Below, in pieces: positions 37,214-49,035 of a DNA stretch of 64,000 bases. Below the pieces are notes generated by a model that searched no databases, was not told where the DNA came from, and was given only the letters and a program-made list of their open reading frames with translations. Each line of letters starts with the position of its first letter. Within the stretch, counting starts at the first letter, position 1. Both the position numbers and the translations under genes were made by a program. This DNA comes from Acanthochromis polyacanthus (taxonomy: Eukaryota; Chordata; Actinopteri; Pomacentridae): contig NC_067121.1 in assembly GCF_021347895.1 (NCBI RefSeq), positions 34,025,974 to 34,089,973 of the forward strand, in the 5' to 3' direction.

Positions 37214-37560
37214 CTGATCCGTCCATCCTTCCATCCATTCGTCCATTATTTGCTACATCCACTCGCTTTTACCTGCAGAGAACAGATGTACAATGCACAC
37301 TCACACTCACACCCACAACCAGTTTAGAAGTCACATTTGAACTTGTTTTATGGCACTTATCCAGGTTGTTTTCTCCTAACTAGATCCTTGCTTTTGTTGC
37401 ATCTACTCTCGGGTGTACGTCGCTTTGGATAAAAGTGTCTGCTGAAAGAAACTGCAGAATTGCAGAAGTTATCATACATGTCTTTAAACTGTGGAAGAAA
37501 CCCACACATGCACAGGGACAACATAGAAATCTCGCAAAGAAAGACAGCCGCTGTAAAGCA
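37214..37560. mobile_element. Old SINE interrupted by an L2-clade retroposon tail (nested)
   Basis: The outer parts (CATCCATTCGTCCATTATTTG...CACTCACACCCACAACCAGT and later CTGTGGAAGAAACCCACAC) belong to the SINE family seen elsewhere in the window. The inner part, about 37335-37475, includes GTACGTCGCTTTGGATAAAA and GTGTCTGCT, the conserved 3' tail of fish L2/Una-type LINEs and SINEs. The order implies that the L2-like piece inserted into the older SINE. Confidence 0.6.
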
Positions 37561-37949
37561 ACTGGACCCAGCTTATTGTCTACATTTTGTTTTTACAATA
37601 GCTGCTAAAACCTTGAGCTGACAGTCCTTAAATCACACACAAGCCAAGATTATTTTTCATGCATGTCTGTCTGTTAGTTTAAAATAAAATCAGCTGTCCT
37701 CATATTAATGAATAATGTATCTCTGTGCTTACATCTGGATCATAGACTATTTCTGGAACTTGGTGTATTTTTAAGAAGACCACAGCGCCATCATGTGATG
37801 CTGTACAGTAAATTAAATCTTAGACCATGTCTGTTTGTCAAGATAGTTCACTCCCTTTGTTCTATCATTATGTAAAGTCTCTTCAACCTACAACTGCAAT
37901 CAAATCTGAATGTTACTTAACAAGCGCCTGAGGTATCCAGCTGCGTATG

Positions 37950-38274
37950 CGCATACAGTTTTTCGGTCCATTTTTAAAACACACGCACACATCAAACCCG
38001 ACTATCTTGTGTGAATGTAGAGCGTTCAGGTTAAATATTATCCAGGCGAAGGAGGAAGTTTGCGCAACTGAACCTTGTTACTCCGCCACTCTGGTTAATC
38101 GCGCGTCTTCTCGCGATATTATGCTCAGGCATTCTTGTCTTATAACTGTCAGGTCGCACAGCGTTGAATCTCGACAACAGCAATAACAGCGGCGACATTT
38201 GTTCTCGACACGTTTCCTTCTCTCCTCCTTTGAAGGACTTGACAAACCAGCTCCGCGGACTATTGTGCTATCAG
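37950..38274 (+). promoter_or_regulatory. dhrs1 promoter and non-coding first exon
   Basis: A local CpG-rich patch (GTTAATCGCGCGTCTTCTCG near 38094) precedes a splice donor TATCAG|GTATTG at 38274/38275. The next acceptor on this strand is at 39232-39233, six bases before the dhrs1 ATG. The exon is inferred from this pairing; its start is not defined. Confidence 0.5.
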
Positions 38275-38929
38275 GTATTGTTTTGTTTATGCGTCTTTGC
38301 TAATGCTTTTGACTTCACGTATTTATTTTATTTTATTTTGACATTTTGCTGTGTTAAATAACAGCATGACAGCATGTGATTTTAATAGAAACAAACGCTT
38401 ATTTAACCGTCTAAATGAGTCGCCAGTTTCTCTGGTGAAAAGTCGGAGTTTTTTTAAGACACAGTATGGTTAAAGTATTAAAGTATTAAAGAACAAGAAA
38501 AGTATAACATGACACTGTTTTATTTTAAGCAAAGAAGTAAAAAGGGGCGTGTTACTGAATAGAAGCTAGTGGAGCTAAACTTTTAGTTTATGGTATTAAT
38601 TCTATGCTGAACTTCTGTTTCTGTAAATCTCAAATGCAAAATGCCGAGTAACAATGACTGGACTTAATGTTGTTGCACAATGCAAGTTATCCCTTCTTGG
38701 GACATATTAATGCAGTGTCACTGGTGTGTCATGTGTCAACTTGTTTCTTGCTATTTACCTTTGATCATATTTAACACCCACTGACCTCTGATCACACCCA
38801 GCCCACGTAGACATTTTATCCCTGGTGTGGATATTTATTTTAGGAAAGCATCATGTCGGATTTTTGTATATTTTTCACAACTAACTGCATAATCTTACTG
38901 TGATGGCATAAATACATATGATATTATGT

Positions 38930-39121
38930 TTTTGACACTCCTCATTGAGTGTTTTTCATTTATTTATTTTGCACATTGTAGATTAATACTGAAGATATCA
39001 AAACTGTAAAAGAATACATATGGAATTATGTTGTAAACAGAAAAGTGTTAATCTTCAGTATTAATATACAATATTAATACTGAATGAGAAGGTGTGTCCA
39101 AACTTTTGACTGGTAGTGTAT
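38930..39121. mobile_element. Tc1-like element end fragment
   Basis: The right end reads AAGGTGTGTCCAAACTTTTG followed by ACTGGTAGTGTA, the well-known inverted-repeat terminus of a fish Tc1/mariner-type element. The inward sequence (AATACATATGGAATTATGT and an AATACTGAA-type repeat) agrees with the subterminal part. The remainder is missing. Confidence 0.6.
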
Positions 39122-39238
39122 GTATTTTTGTCACATTTTCAAGCAAAAATGTAAACTTTTAGCCTGATAAGCGTTTACACACTGTGTATTTTCGCTTACT
39201 GCTTACTCTACATGCTGTTAATTCCTACCCCAGATAAG

Positions 39239-42200
39239 ATGTCACTGTCTGGCTGGGTGTGTGTGGTAACTGGTGCCTCCAGGGGTATTGGCAGAGGAAT
39301 AGCTCTCCAGCTGTCTGAGGCGGGAGCTACCGTCTACATCACAGGACGCCAGGAGAAGACTCTGAAAGAAACTGCTGCACAGGTGAATTTTTAAGCTTGT
39401 TCTTTTGCAATCGTTAAATTAATAAGTGAATGTTTGAAAAGGCAATCTCTGACATTTGTAGTTCAACTAAGCTCCAAAGTAACGTCAATTCCTTTAGTGT
39501 TATTATTCCGGAATTGGAGAAAATTTTACATTCCAACCATCAAATTTTAAGTAACGCCCTAAAATGCCATTTCTCTTTTGTCCCACCTCAATAATGACCA
39601 AATTGAATCTCAAAACAGTTATGACATTGAAATCTCCTTTTATCCCCTCATTGATGTCTCTTGTAATTGTGGGAGCATTTTTTTTAATCGATACGATCAT
39701 GATGGTAATCCACGGACCTGTCTAGCTCACTGGATAATACACCGACTTTTGGATGGTGGAACCCGGGCATGAAAACCACACAGTTCCCTTCTGGGCATTT
39801 GACTTTGCAGAGAATGGACTCCACACTTTCATACTTATTCAGTCCTCCTGAGGGCACCCTTTTCCTTGAATGGGATTATTTATATAAGATTATTTAACCT
39901 TTTACGTTAAAAATGCTTGTTTTCTTTTAGCGTCTCCTTTTGAACCAATTTTGCGAGGCTTGTCATTGTAAAACCAATATGACTCACTGGATTTAGCACA
40001 GGGCTCCAAATTAAAGGTCCCTTGATTGATCTCCAGTTGGACCATAAGTTTTTTTTTAAATCTTCTCTGTTCTGCTTTCAGTTATCTTAATTTCTTGAAA
40101 AGGAACATTTCAGAGAGTTGGTTATTGTCAATATTTCAAATAATAATTATTTTGCATGGCACGTGTGTTTCACAACAACCCTGTTAGCATAACCTTTTTA
40201 GCTGGTAGAAGAAGAAGAAAACAGTGAATCACATGATGGAATTAACTTCAAACAGTTTTCCAAAAGAATACAAAGCTATGTCTTCTCTTCTATTTTTCAT
40301 TCTTTGAGAACATTGTCAGCCTTGATTGAATGTCTCGCTCTACCTCATGCAACCCTGTTATGCATAGCATCAGGATAAGATAGATTCTTTTTACTTTTTT
40401 CCTTCAGTAAGTTTGTCCTCTTGGTCAGCAGTAACAACTAGCTAAATATCTAGCTTGTACTCCTGAGAAAAAGCTAACATTAGCATGGCTAAGCAACCCT
40501 GTTACTGTGATGAGTAGGGTTAGCAAAGAACAAATAAAACATAGAATAAAAATAGTACCGTTGATGTGTAAGCTGAGCCAATCAAGCCTTTGATAGTTTA
40601 TTGCCTATTACTGGTGAATATGTAGCAAAAAAATTGTAAAAGAGAAGGTTAATTTTTCAAAAAAATTGAAGCCCAAATGTCCTCCAATTCTGGAATGACT
40701 CAGATGTCTTAGAAAACGCTGCACCTGTTTAGTTTCTGCTCCTTCATAGCAGTGTTTTAGACTGACCTCTTTATTCTGAACACAGGTGAACGAGAGAGGT
40801 GGGCGGTGTTTGCCAGCTGTCTGTGATTCTACAAAAACCGAAGACATCGAGCAGCTGTTTGAGAGGATCAAACGTGAACAGAATGGCAGACTGGATATAC
40901 TGGTTAATAATGCCTACGCAGGAGTCCAGGTTGGCATCATTAGTGCACTAACAAGAAATACTTCTTGGTATTTCACGGATTGATAGAAAAGAATTAATTG
41001 TTGTACGGTGAGCAGACAGTACGAAACAGAAAGAGGAGCAGCCAAAAACTGAACGGTTATTCATCTCAAATCATTACATTTGTAGAACAATGAAATTAAA
41101 TGAAATTTGAGGTTATGTTTGAATCATGCCACATCAGAAACTACTAAAGATATAATCCTATATAAAATCCTGAATTTTTACTGTTATTTCTCATCATGCC
41201 ATTGATTTTGAATCTGCAATATTCTCTAATTATGGATGAAATATGGGGGGAAAAAAGGAAACTGCTGTGAAAAGTTCAATCTTTGAGCACACATTAACAA
41301 AACAATGTATAATGCAGAAGTCAACAAGTTACATTTTCTGAACCAAGAATACAAAATGTAATGTATGGAATATTTTTAAATATAAAACAAAAAAAAGGTT
41401 GTTTTGGCTCAAATTTCATAACTGACTGAACAAGTATAACAAGTTATACCACAAAAGCATTGCTAGTCAGACTGATCTAAGTAGAACAGAGTTGGTTTTC
41501 CAAACATAACTCAGAAAATCATTATTTTTTCACATGGGCAAGATTTAGAACAGAGGGCCACTGATGATATGAGATGAAATAACCCTGAACTGTGCGATTT
41601 ACCTCAACTCTAAACATTTTGTGTTGTTCCAGGATATCTTCGAAAACATGGGGAAGAAGTTCTGGGAAACTGATCCGTCTATTTGGGATAGTATCAACAA
41701 TGCAGGACTCAGGTATTATATTCTTTCCTGCTTAATGATGTCTGGTGAGAGCAAATTTATGACATGCATCTAATGGCAGTCATCCAGATATCACTTCATT
41801 ATTTTTAGTCTGTTTTTAGTTCAGAACTCATCACAGCACTACCAAGAGACTGTGAGGGATATAAACTATAGTCATTTGTATTTTACGATTTTAAAACTGA
41901 GAAACTTTTTGACTTGCTTCAATTTTTCCTCATCTGGCAGGGGTCACTATTTTTTCTCAGTTTTTGGGGCCCGGTTGATGGTTGCTCAAGGCCGAGGTTT
42001 GATAGTGACCGTTTCATCTTTTGGGGGGATGCGGTACCTCTTCAACGTGCCGTATGGAGTTGGTAAAGCTGCAGTAAGTTGTCCTCACATTCACATTTAG
42101 GTCACTGCAACCCAGTATGTGCACTACACAGTTAGATCTGAGTCCTATACTTGATCATATCTCCTCTCATATCCCATCAATGTAATAAAAATCTGTTTTC

Positions 42201-43365
42201 TTTACGTTTTTTTCCAGTGTGACAGGCTGGCAGCTGATATGGCTGTCGAGCTGAAAAGCAGAGGAGTGGTTTCTGTCAGCCTGTGGCCGGGAGCCGTACA
42301 AACGGAGCTTGTCACTCAGCTTGTAGTGGACAAAGAAGCCCCACAGGGTATAAATCCTCAGGTAGACTCTTGTCTAGCAGCAAAACCTTCTTCATGGTTA
42401 CTCCTTCTGTTATACCCTACATCTCTGGATTTTCTTTTCTTCAGTTTAAAACTGTCTTCGAACATGGAGAAACCACAGAGCTGAGCGGGAGGTGCATTGT
42501 CAACCTGGCTAAAGGTAGGACTGCACTGTGGAAAACAGTGCACACCTCACAGTCAGATTAGAGGAATCTGACGTGGCATTAACAACTGCAGTCCAGTAAA
42601 TGTCATCTAAAAAAGGAGATAACAGTTCAGTAACAGTGTGCACATTTTTGTTCTGCACATCCTAACGTGCTTCACAAAACTGATATGCTGCATACTGGTA
42701 CAGATGAGTATTTTAGAGGACTGTTTATTCACAAACTAAGCCAGACCCCTTAGGTCATCTGGAACTGGTTTGTTGTGTATCCCAAGAACTAGAACCAAGC
42801 AAGGTGAGGCAGCGTTCGGTTATTATGCTCCTCACCTGTGGAACAAACTTCTTGTAGATTTGAGGTCTGTTCAAACTGTCAGTGCCTTTAAATCAGGGCT
42901 GAAAACCCAACTGTACTGTTATTTGTATAGCACAATTCAACACAAGGTAATTCAAAGTGCTCTACATAAATAAACTTGCCTTGCCTTGCTTTGCCTAAGC
43001 CCACTTTGAATTTTGGTTTCTCTTTTTGCCTGAAAGATAAAAATCTGATGTCACTGACTGGGAAAATACTCCTGACTTGTGACCTGGCAAGGCGCTATGG
43101 AGTGAAGGATATTGATGGTAAATTTGTATTTCTTTCTGCCTTTTTTTAAAAAATTTGCAGAATACAGACTTTAAACAGATCATTATGTGCAGTCCACTCT
43201 AATATTTTGTACATTTGTTTCTTTCCAGGGCGGAGCGTGGCTGACTACACTTGTGTAAAATACCTCCTGAGCCAGTCTCCATATCTGTCCTGGCTCTCCT
43301 ATGTTGTCCCCTCTTTCATTCGCGTGCCACACTTTGTGATGACCCTGGCAAATAGCAAGTTCTAA
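39239..43365 (+). CDS. dhrs1: Dehydrogenase/reductase SDR family member 1
   Basis: Classical short-chain dehydrogenase; mammalian DHRS1 is an NADPH-dependent reductase of steroids and xenobiotics associated with the endoplasmic reticulum. Eight coding exons: 39239-39382, 40786-40929, 41633-41712, 41941-42073, 42218-42361, 42445-42514, 43037-43117 and 43229-43365. They join in frame to 310 residues, close to human (313). Motifs: cofactor-binding TGASRGIGRG (about residues 11-20), NNAYAG in place of the common NNAG, TVSSFGG with the catalytic Ser, and YGVGK (YxxxK). The start ATG lies six bases after the acceptor, so a 5' non-coding exon precedes it. AATAAA at 43811-43816 is the likely poly(A) signal. 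The neighbour homez is on the same strand. Confidence 0.95.
42740..42990 (+). mobile_element. LINE ORF2 C-terminal fragment in a dhrs1 intron
   Basis: Translation gives TRTKQGEAAFGYYAPHLWNK then LRSVQTVSAFKSGLKTQL, the conserved end of fish Rex/L2/CR1-type reverse transcriptase ORFs. It is followed by TTATTTGTATAGCACAATTC, AAAGTGCTCTACAT and a CTTGC-rich tail. Typical 5'-truncated insertion, with no catalytic domain. Confidence 0.75.
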
Positions 43366-44455
43366 AGGTTCCCTACATCAGTCCTCACATGGCATGGTCG
43401 GTCATTTCACTGGCATAACCATTACTATTGGCTAAAGGGTGTCAAGAGGATTTATGCTCGACATTATTTTTGAGGGAGTACTTATCCTTTGCATATGTAC
43501 GTACTCATACACATTCCAGCTACAGAGCTTAACTGATTCTATGAAGTTTGAAGTAAACAAGGTTTGTCTGAAGGATGTCGAAACATACCGACTGTTTAAC
43601 ATAATGTAGGAGAAGCAATACAATGTGAAAATTGCAATTTCTTGTTATAACTATGTGCAATTTCCTAATTACTACACGGATATTAAGGATCTTTTTGAAG
43701 CACATGAAGAAGCATTACACTTATTTTTTGCTTTTATTGAAATTTTCATTAAATTTGTATATTCACACACTACAGCTATTGTATTCAGCGAGTTAAGGAA
43801 GAAATAACTAAATAAACCAATGTAAACCTGCTGCTGTTTATATTTCTCATTCTTTTTTTGCAAATCTTCAGTAAATTATTTTATAGTTAAATGACTCCAG
43901 TGAACATGATTTTTTTTCCCATCATGTTGTTAATATGGTAAAATGTGCAAATAGTGAATTTTATGTACTGGAAGGCAAATTATGTGCAAAGCAAGCCGTG
44001 TGGGACTTTCTGTATTGTTATTATTTGCTAGAATAGAAATATAAACTAGCCATTGTTGAACTAAAATGAAGACAGATTTAGCAACTGCAGAGCTTATTTT
44101 TTGCCTCAGATGTTTTCAGAAAAACTTTTCGCTGAATTGTTTTCGTAATAATAGAGAAACTTTGCGTCTGAGCCACCATGTTGGTCAGATGTCTCTACAG
44201 GACTGGTTTGCAGTGAAGCTAAGTGCCTGCAATCACACCACTTGGTGGCCCTCTAGTGACATGCCTATCAAGCTTAATAATGTTGGGAAACCTCTCTCAC
44301 GTGTAAAAACACCCCTGTGGACATGCACTTCCACATTTCAAATTTAGAATAGAATAGAAATGAATAGCTTTTACTGTCTTTGTACACAAAAATTGTACAA
44401 CGAAACTGGTGGGAGCATCTCTCTATAGTGCACTTAAAAAATACAAATGCAATAT

Positions 44456-44690
44456 CCATCCATCCATTCTCTATACACCGCTTTATCCTCACTCGGGTTG
44501 CGGGGGGTGCTGGAGCCTATCTCAGTAAACTCGGGCGAAGGCAGGGGACACCAAGGACAAGTCTGTCGCAGGTCTACATATACAGACAAACAATCACACT
44601 CACATTCACACCTACAGACAATTTAGAGTAGCCAATTAACCTCAGCATATTTTTGGACTGTGGGAGGAAGCCGGAGTGCCCGGAGAAACA
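44456..44690 (-). mobile_element. SINE with tRNA-like head missing, copy 3
   Basis: Same family and orientation as 27832-28158, from the CATCCATTCTCTATACACCG tail to GGACTGTGGGAGGAAGCCGG. The tRNA-like head is absent, as expected for a 5'-truncated retroposon. Confidence 0.7.
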
Positions 44691-44939
44691 AATGCAATAT
44701 GCATGACATAATAAAAGTAATAAATAGAATAATAAAAGTTTGCGTATACACACACACTGATGTTACACTGTCCCATGTTTGACCAAGAGAAATTTGTTCT
44801 CAAGAATCTGTGGGGATGATATTACTTTGAAGACATCTGTTTTCATTTTGATATGAAAGGGTCTTTTTTTGTAGATTACTGTCCAAATAATTGAAATAAA
44901 AAGAGGAGAAAAAACAAAGATGGATGAATACTTTTTATA

Positions 44940-45110
44940 GGCACTGTTAAAAGGAAGACCCTTCACTGGCTTCCAGTTGCTGCCCGCATAAAATTCAAAA
45001 CTCACATTTGCTTTCAAAACTACAATGAAAACAGCTCTCATTCAGGTCTTCACTCCCTCCTGCTCACTACGCTCGGCCAACAAAAGGCGCCTGATACAAC
45101 CACCACAACA
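44940..45110 (+). mobile_element. Possible LINE ORF fragment
   Basis: Plus-strand translation starts LHWLPVAARIKFKTHICFQN, resembling the LHWLPVxxRIxFK motif near the end of fish Rex/L2-type ORF2. Frame is lost shortly afterwards. Confidence 0.45.
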
Positions 45111-45269
45111 GGGCCGGTTGATGGCTGGACTTTTCTCTTCTTTGAGCTTGTCAAACTCAAACAGATTGTACAACTGTATGAGAAAAATGTAACTCTGATT
45201 GCTTCTCCTGGTGAGAACAGAGGGACTGTTCAGATTTAACAAGATGATTCCTCCTGTTAAAAATCACAT

Positions 45270-46641
45270 CAGATGTTTTGTCGCCTTGATACAGGGGGTG
45301 CTGGTGGGTGGTTGACGTGCAAATGTTTGGCCTACTGTCACGGATTTATTATACAGGCGCCTCCTCCCTCCAATCCACGGCCTGCTCTGCCCAGACTGGC
45401 ACACCCACCCCGCCGTCACTGTGGGAGAGTCGGTTGGGCCTTGTGGGCTTCCTGGTCCTCAGCTCCGCCTCGCCTCGATCTGGCCGGACAGGGGAAACAC
45501 TTCTCAGTTAAAGAACAAAAGCAACAACGGGCGGACCGAAGGAGGGGACGAATAAACGGCGACTCGGATTCAGACCCGAATCCCACGGATTGGAGATTTT
45601 TAATGTACCCTCTTCGCCGGGAATTTAACCGACGACTGAACTCCTTCGACAGGCGACAAACTTGGTCGCCTCGCATCTTTGTGGCTCGACGGTAATCCGT
45701 CGAGGCGCTTTATAAATAAGACAAGGGTCAAACAAACACACGGACGGTTATTGTTTCACGGCTCTACCTCTAAACTTAGGCCATAAAAGAAGCGGAGTGG
45801 TGGAGGGGAAACTCCGCGGTGCTTTTGGTATCGTTTCGCTTGGACGGACCTCGGGGATAAAGGGTTGTTTTGGCGTTTTCGGTAAGTTTATTTTTATGTT
45901 TCAGTGAAGCGTGTCTGACGGCGAAGTGCGCCTGTGCAGTGAGAAGCGTTTTAGTTAGTACGCCATAAAGGGGGGAGACACTGGACTGCTATTGTCACAC
46001 ACACACAGCAACTTTTAATGCTTTTTGTCACAGGAAAACAAAAATAAAACACAAGAAACTATACACGAGACTCAAAGTGAAACATGGAACACCCCAGGGG
46101 TTCACCACATGATCTCATTCCCGTTAGTTTGAGTGCATCACCACTGACTAAGAGTGATTTCATAATTGTTAGCTAATGTTTGTGTTACACTTCAGCATTT
46201 CTTTGGTGGTTCCAGTGACCTGAGTTGTCGGGCCATGACGTAACCTCCCAACTAACTGTGCAACATGTCTCCTGCTCCAAATAAACAACAGCTCCTCCAA
46301 AATTAACAGCACATAGGTATGAGACAGTCCAGTGTTTTAGTTTCAAACACCTGGTTGGTATGTTTTGGTGTATGGGTCAAATATGTGAAACACTGATCCA
46401 GAAGTTCATCTAAATTCCTTGTTTTTAGGCTCCTGCCACATATGTGATAAGCTGAAGTGTTAGTCCAACACCTGTTGCTTAAAAAATCAGTTTCTTTCCA
46501 TTCTGTAATCCAGCTCATGACTAATGTACGTCATTTTCTGTTTCTACAGGTTTCTCTCGTGGTAGCTGCCTTTTGTGACGACGCCTACCTTCCACAACTG
46601 AGAACTTGGAAGTGGAACAAAGCCTGACGAGGGAAGAAGGG
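45270..46641 (+). promoter_or_regulatory. homez promoter and two 5' non-coding exons
   Basis: A CpG-rich region (about 45360-45880) ends in a donor (GTTTTCG|GTAAGT, exon edge at 45881). A second exon, 46550-46641, lies between TTTCTACAG and GGTGAG. The coding exon's acceptor is at 47024-47025. These pieces form a consistent 5' UTR. The open frame across 45273-45695 has no recognisable protein and is probably untranslated GC-rich leader. Confidence 0.55.
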
Positions 46642-47052
46642 GTGAGAAAGTAGGCTGTGATGGATTTCTCATAGATTCCCCATTCCCCTCTGCCCCCACC
46701 CTTTTGCGACCAATCCCCCCCTCTCACACAAAACAAAAGTCAGGCACCACACTTTATGGGGGAGGGGAGACCTAGTCTGGACAGAGTAGCTATACGACTA
46801 GTTTCATTGAGAGTTCAGAATAAGGAGAGCAAAGCAGGGGGGGAAGGGGTGGCAGCTGTAAGATAATTGACTTTGAGAATGAATGAGAACAGAAAGTTCT
46901 GAAAACATCAGTGCGTACTTTTCAGAAAGAACTGTCCTTCTCCTCGCTATGATCTTATCTGTGAAGTTAAAACATCTCGACAAACAAACACAACACATCA
47001 ATCACTGCTTTTGTTTCTTTTCTAGGTGACGCAGCCTAATTCGATAGTCCAG

Positions 47053-49035
47053 ATGGCAACCTACACTGAACAGAGCAGCAGAAATGGACTATTTGTGAGC
47101 ATGAAGGAGCGTTTTGAAGGAAAAGTGAAAGAGACAGAATGTGAAGGAAAACTCAATGGCAAACGCTCCTCTAAGGTCTTGCGCCACCCTGCCGCCTCAG
47201 CTGAAAGCAACACCAGTGGCGTGGCGAGTTTCACCACCAACCACAACTCTGTGGTGTGCCTCCCTCTGGTGTCAGAGGGACTTAAACTGGTATGGACACA
47301 GTCTGACCAGACCCGTGAACTTGACTCAATCCCACAGCTCGTCCAAGCCTTTAACTTGTTTCCGTACCCATCATCCCGGGAGGTCAACACTCTGGCCCGG
47401 GTGTGTGCCTTGCCACTAGACAAAGTTAAGGTGTGGTTTATGGTGCAGAGGATTAAATATGGTATTAGCTGGTCATCAGAGGAGATCGAGGAGACACGAC
47501 GGAAACTGGCAGTGCCTGAGCTTCATGATGACCCCACTGCAACAACTGAGGAAGCCAAAACAATGACCAAGAGCAGAAGTTCTGAGGAACTGGTTATTGA
47601 CGAGAAGGAGAGTGAAGAAGAAGAAGAAGAAGAAGAAGAGGTTGCTCTCTCCACCTTCGTGCCCCAGAAGAAGATCCCAAAGTGTGAGTCACCGGATTCA
47701 TATAAACCAGCCAAATCCACTGCGCCCTGTTTCAGTTCCACCCTCCCACCTCCTCAGGACTCATACTTCTACCGCCCACCAGCAGACACACCAGCAGCCA
47801 TGGCAACTGATGTCTCCCTTGATCTTTCAGAGTCGGCTACACGACCGCACCGTCACGGACGTTACAAAAAGACTAAAGCTCAGCTCGCTGCCCTTCGCAA
47901 AAGCTTCCTGAGAGAGAACTGGCCTGCAGAGGCGGAGCTCAGACGTTTGCAGGAAGAAACCGGGCTGACCCGAAACGACATCCGTAAATGGTTCAGTGAC
48001 AGTCGTTACCAGCTAAGAGTTGGCCGAGGAAGCCTGGCAGCAGCCCAGAACTATTCTCATCACACTGCTGTTAGTGGCAAGCAGGATCAACAACCAGAAC
48101 CTCTTCCGCTTGTTTCTCAAAAGTCTCGTCAGCTAAACGGGGTGAAAGGCCACGAGGGAGTCCGCAGCAATGGTATTAGAAACTCGCATTTCTTCCAGAC
48201 CTTCTTGACAAACAGCCTGGAAGCATTTGGAGAAAGGGTTCTTGATGCACAAGTGTATGATGTTATTGAGGATCTTTCTGGTGATGGGGACAGCTTGAAG
48301 GATGAAGAACAAAGTGAAGAACAACCTTTAGAATTGACCAAGACCTGCCACGTTGAGCCAGATATTCCAGAGGAGCCCAATGTATTAAAATCCTCTCCCG
48401 ATTCCTCCCCCTCTGGCAGTCCACCACCGGCTGCCTCACCTAATAAACCGCTTTCAAACAGAGGCAGCGCTTCAAAGAAGTCAGTTCACTCAGCCAAAAC
48501 CAGTCCCTCACGTTTCTCAGGGCCTTCCACGTCGCCTGCCCTCACTCCTGCTGGGCGACCAAGAAAGACCAAGGAGCAGCTGGATGTGTTAAAGCAGCAC
48601 TTCTTGCGCTGCCAGTGGCCCAAGAGCGAAGATTACACTGAACTTGTTAAGCTCACAGGTTTACCTCGGGCAGATGTAATCCAGTGGTTTGGAGACACGC
48701 GGTACGCTGTCAAAAACGGCCAGCTGCGCTGGGTGAAGGGGGTCCGTGACCAGTTCTTGGCAGAACTTGCCGCTCAGCAAAGTGCCAGTGGTTTACCAAA
48801 TGGAAGTGGTACAGTCCCTCGGGTTGGGGGTCGCAAACGAAAATCTCAAGCAAACGGAAGCGCAGATTGCCCTGATATCCAGCCGTTAATATCATATTAT
48901 CATTCGACAGGCTCACTACATGAAAAAGACCTTGACTCTCTATGCAAGAAATCCAGAATGAGCTACCAGCAGGTGCGGGATTGGTTTGCAGCTCAGGATG
49001 TTGGCGAGACTGACAAAGAACCTATTGTTACTTAA
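47053..49035 (+). CDS. homez: Homeobox and leucine zipper protein Homez
   Basis: Putative nuclear transcription factor related to the ZHX group. Single coding exon, 660 residues. The exon begins at acceptor TTCTAG|GTGACG and the first ATG (MATYTEQSS) is at 47053. Four homeodomain-like segments are visible: about 80-140 (ending VKVWFMVQRIKY), 267-325 (GRYKKTKAQL...IRKWFSDSRYQL), 500-560 (GRPRKTKEQL...VIQWFGDTRYAV) and a shorter one about 605-650 (IQPLISYYHS...VRDWFAAQD). An acidic run (SEEEEEEEEEV, about 188-198) and Ser/Pro-rich linkers separate them. Human HOMEZ is also encoded in one coding exon but is described with three homeodomains. Segments two and three resemble each other, suggesting internal duplication. 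Confidence 0.93.
   Translation: MATYTEQSSRNGLFVSMKERFEGKVKETECEGKLNGKRSSKVLRHPAASAESNTSGVASFTTNHNSVVCLPLVSEGLKLVWTQSDQTRELDSIPQLVQAFNLFPYPSSREVNTLARVCALPLDKVKVWFMVQRIKYGISWSSEEIEETRRKLAVPELHDDPTATTEEAKTMTKSRSSEELVIDEKESEEEEEEEEEVALSTFVPQKKIPKCESPDSYKPAKSTAPCFSSTLPPPQDSYFYRPPADTPAAMATDVSLDLSESATRPHRHGRYKKTKAQLAALRKSFLRENWPAEAELRRLQEETGLTRNDIRKWFSDSRYQLRVGRGSLAAAQNYSHHTAVSGKQDQQPEPLPLVSQKSRQLNGVKGHEGVRSNGIRNSHFFQTFLTNSLEAFGERVLDAQVYDVIEDLSGDGDSLKDEEQSEEQPLELTKTCHVEPDIPEEPNVLKSSPDSSPSGSPPPAASPNKPLSNRGSASKKSVHSAKTSPSRFSGPSTSPALTPAGRPRKTKEQLDVLKQHFLRCQWPKSEDYTELVKLTGLPRADVIQWFGDTRYAVKNGQLRWVKGVRDQFLAELAAQQSASGLPNGSGTVPRVGGRKRKSQANGSADCPDIQPLISYYHSTGSLHEKDLDSLCKKSRMSYQQVRDWFAAQDVGETDKEPIVT

Larger units (their letters stand above)
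33109..37949. other. Intergenic region between the coiled-coil gene and dhrs1
   Basis: Head-to-head gap of about 5 kb. It holds a TTAA-flanked miniature element (33707-34234), a degenerate SINE end (about 35704-35895), and a SINE nested with an L2-like tail (37214-37560). The rest is AT-rich with no gene I can support. Confidence 0.6.
43817..45269. other. Intergenic region dhrs1-homez with repeat debris
   Basis: Contains a truncated SINE (44456-44690) and a possible LINE fragment near 44940-45110. No gene is supported in the remainder. Confidence 0.5.

Noticed and set aside
45273..45695. 140-codon open frame upstream of homez
   Set aside because: It lies in a CpG-rich leader, resembles no protein, and is open because of base composition. 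It overlaps the inferred 5' UTR.
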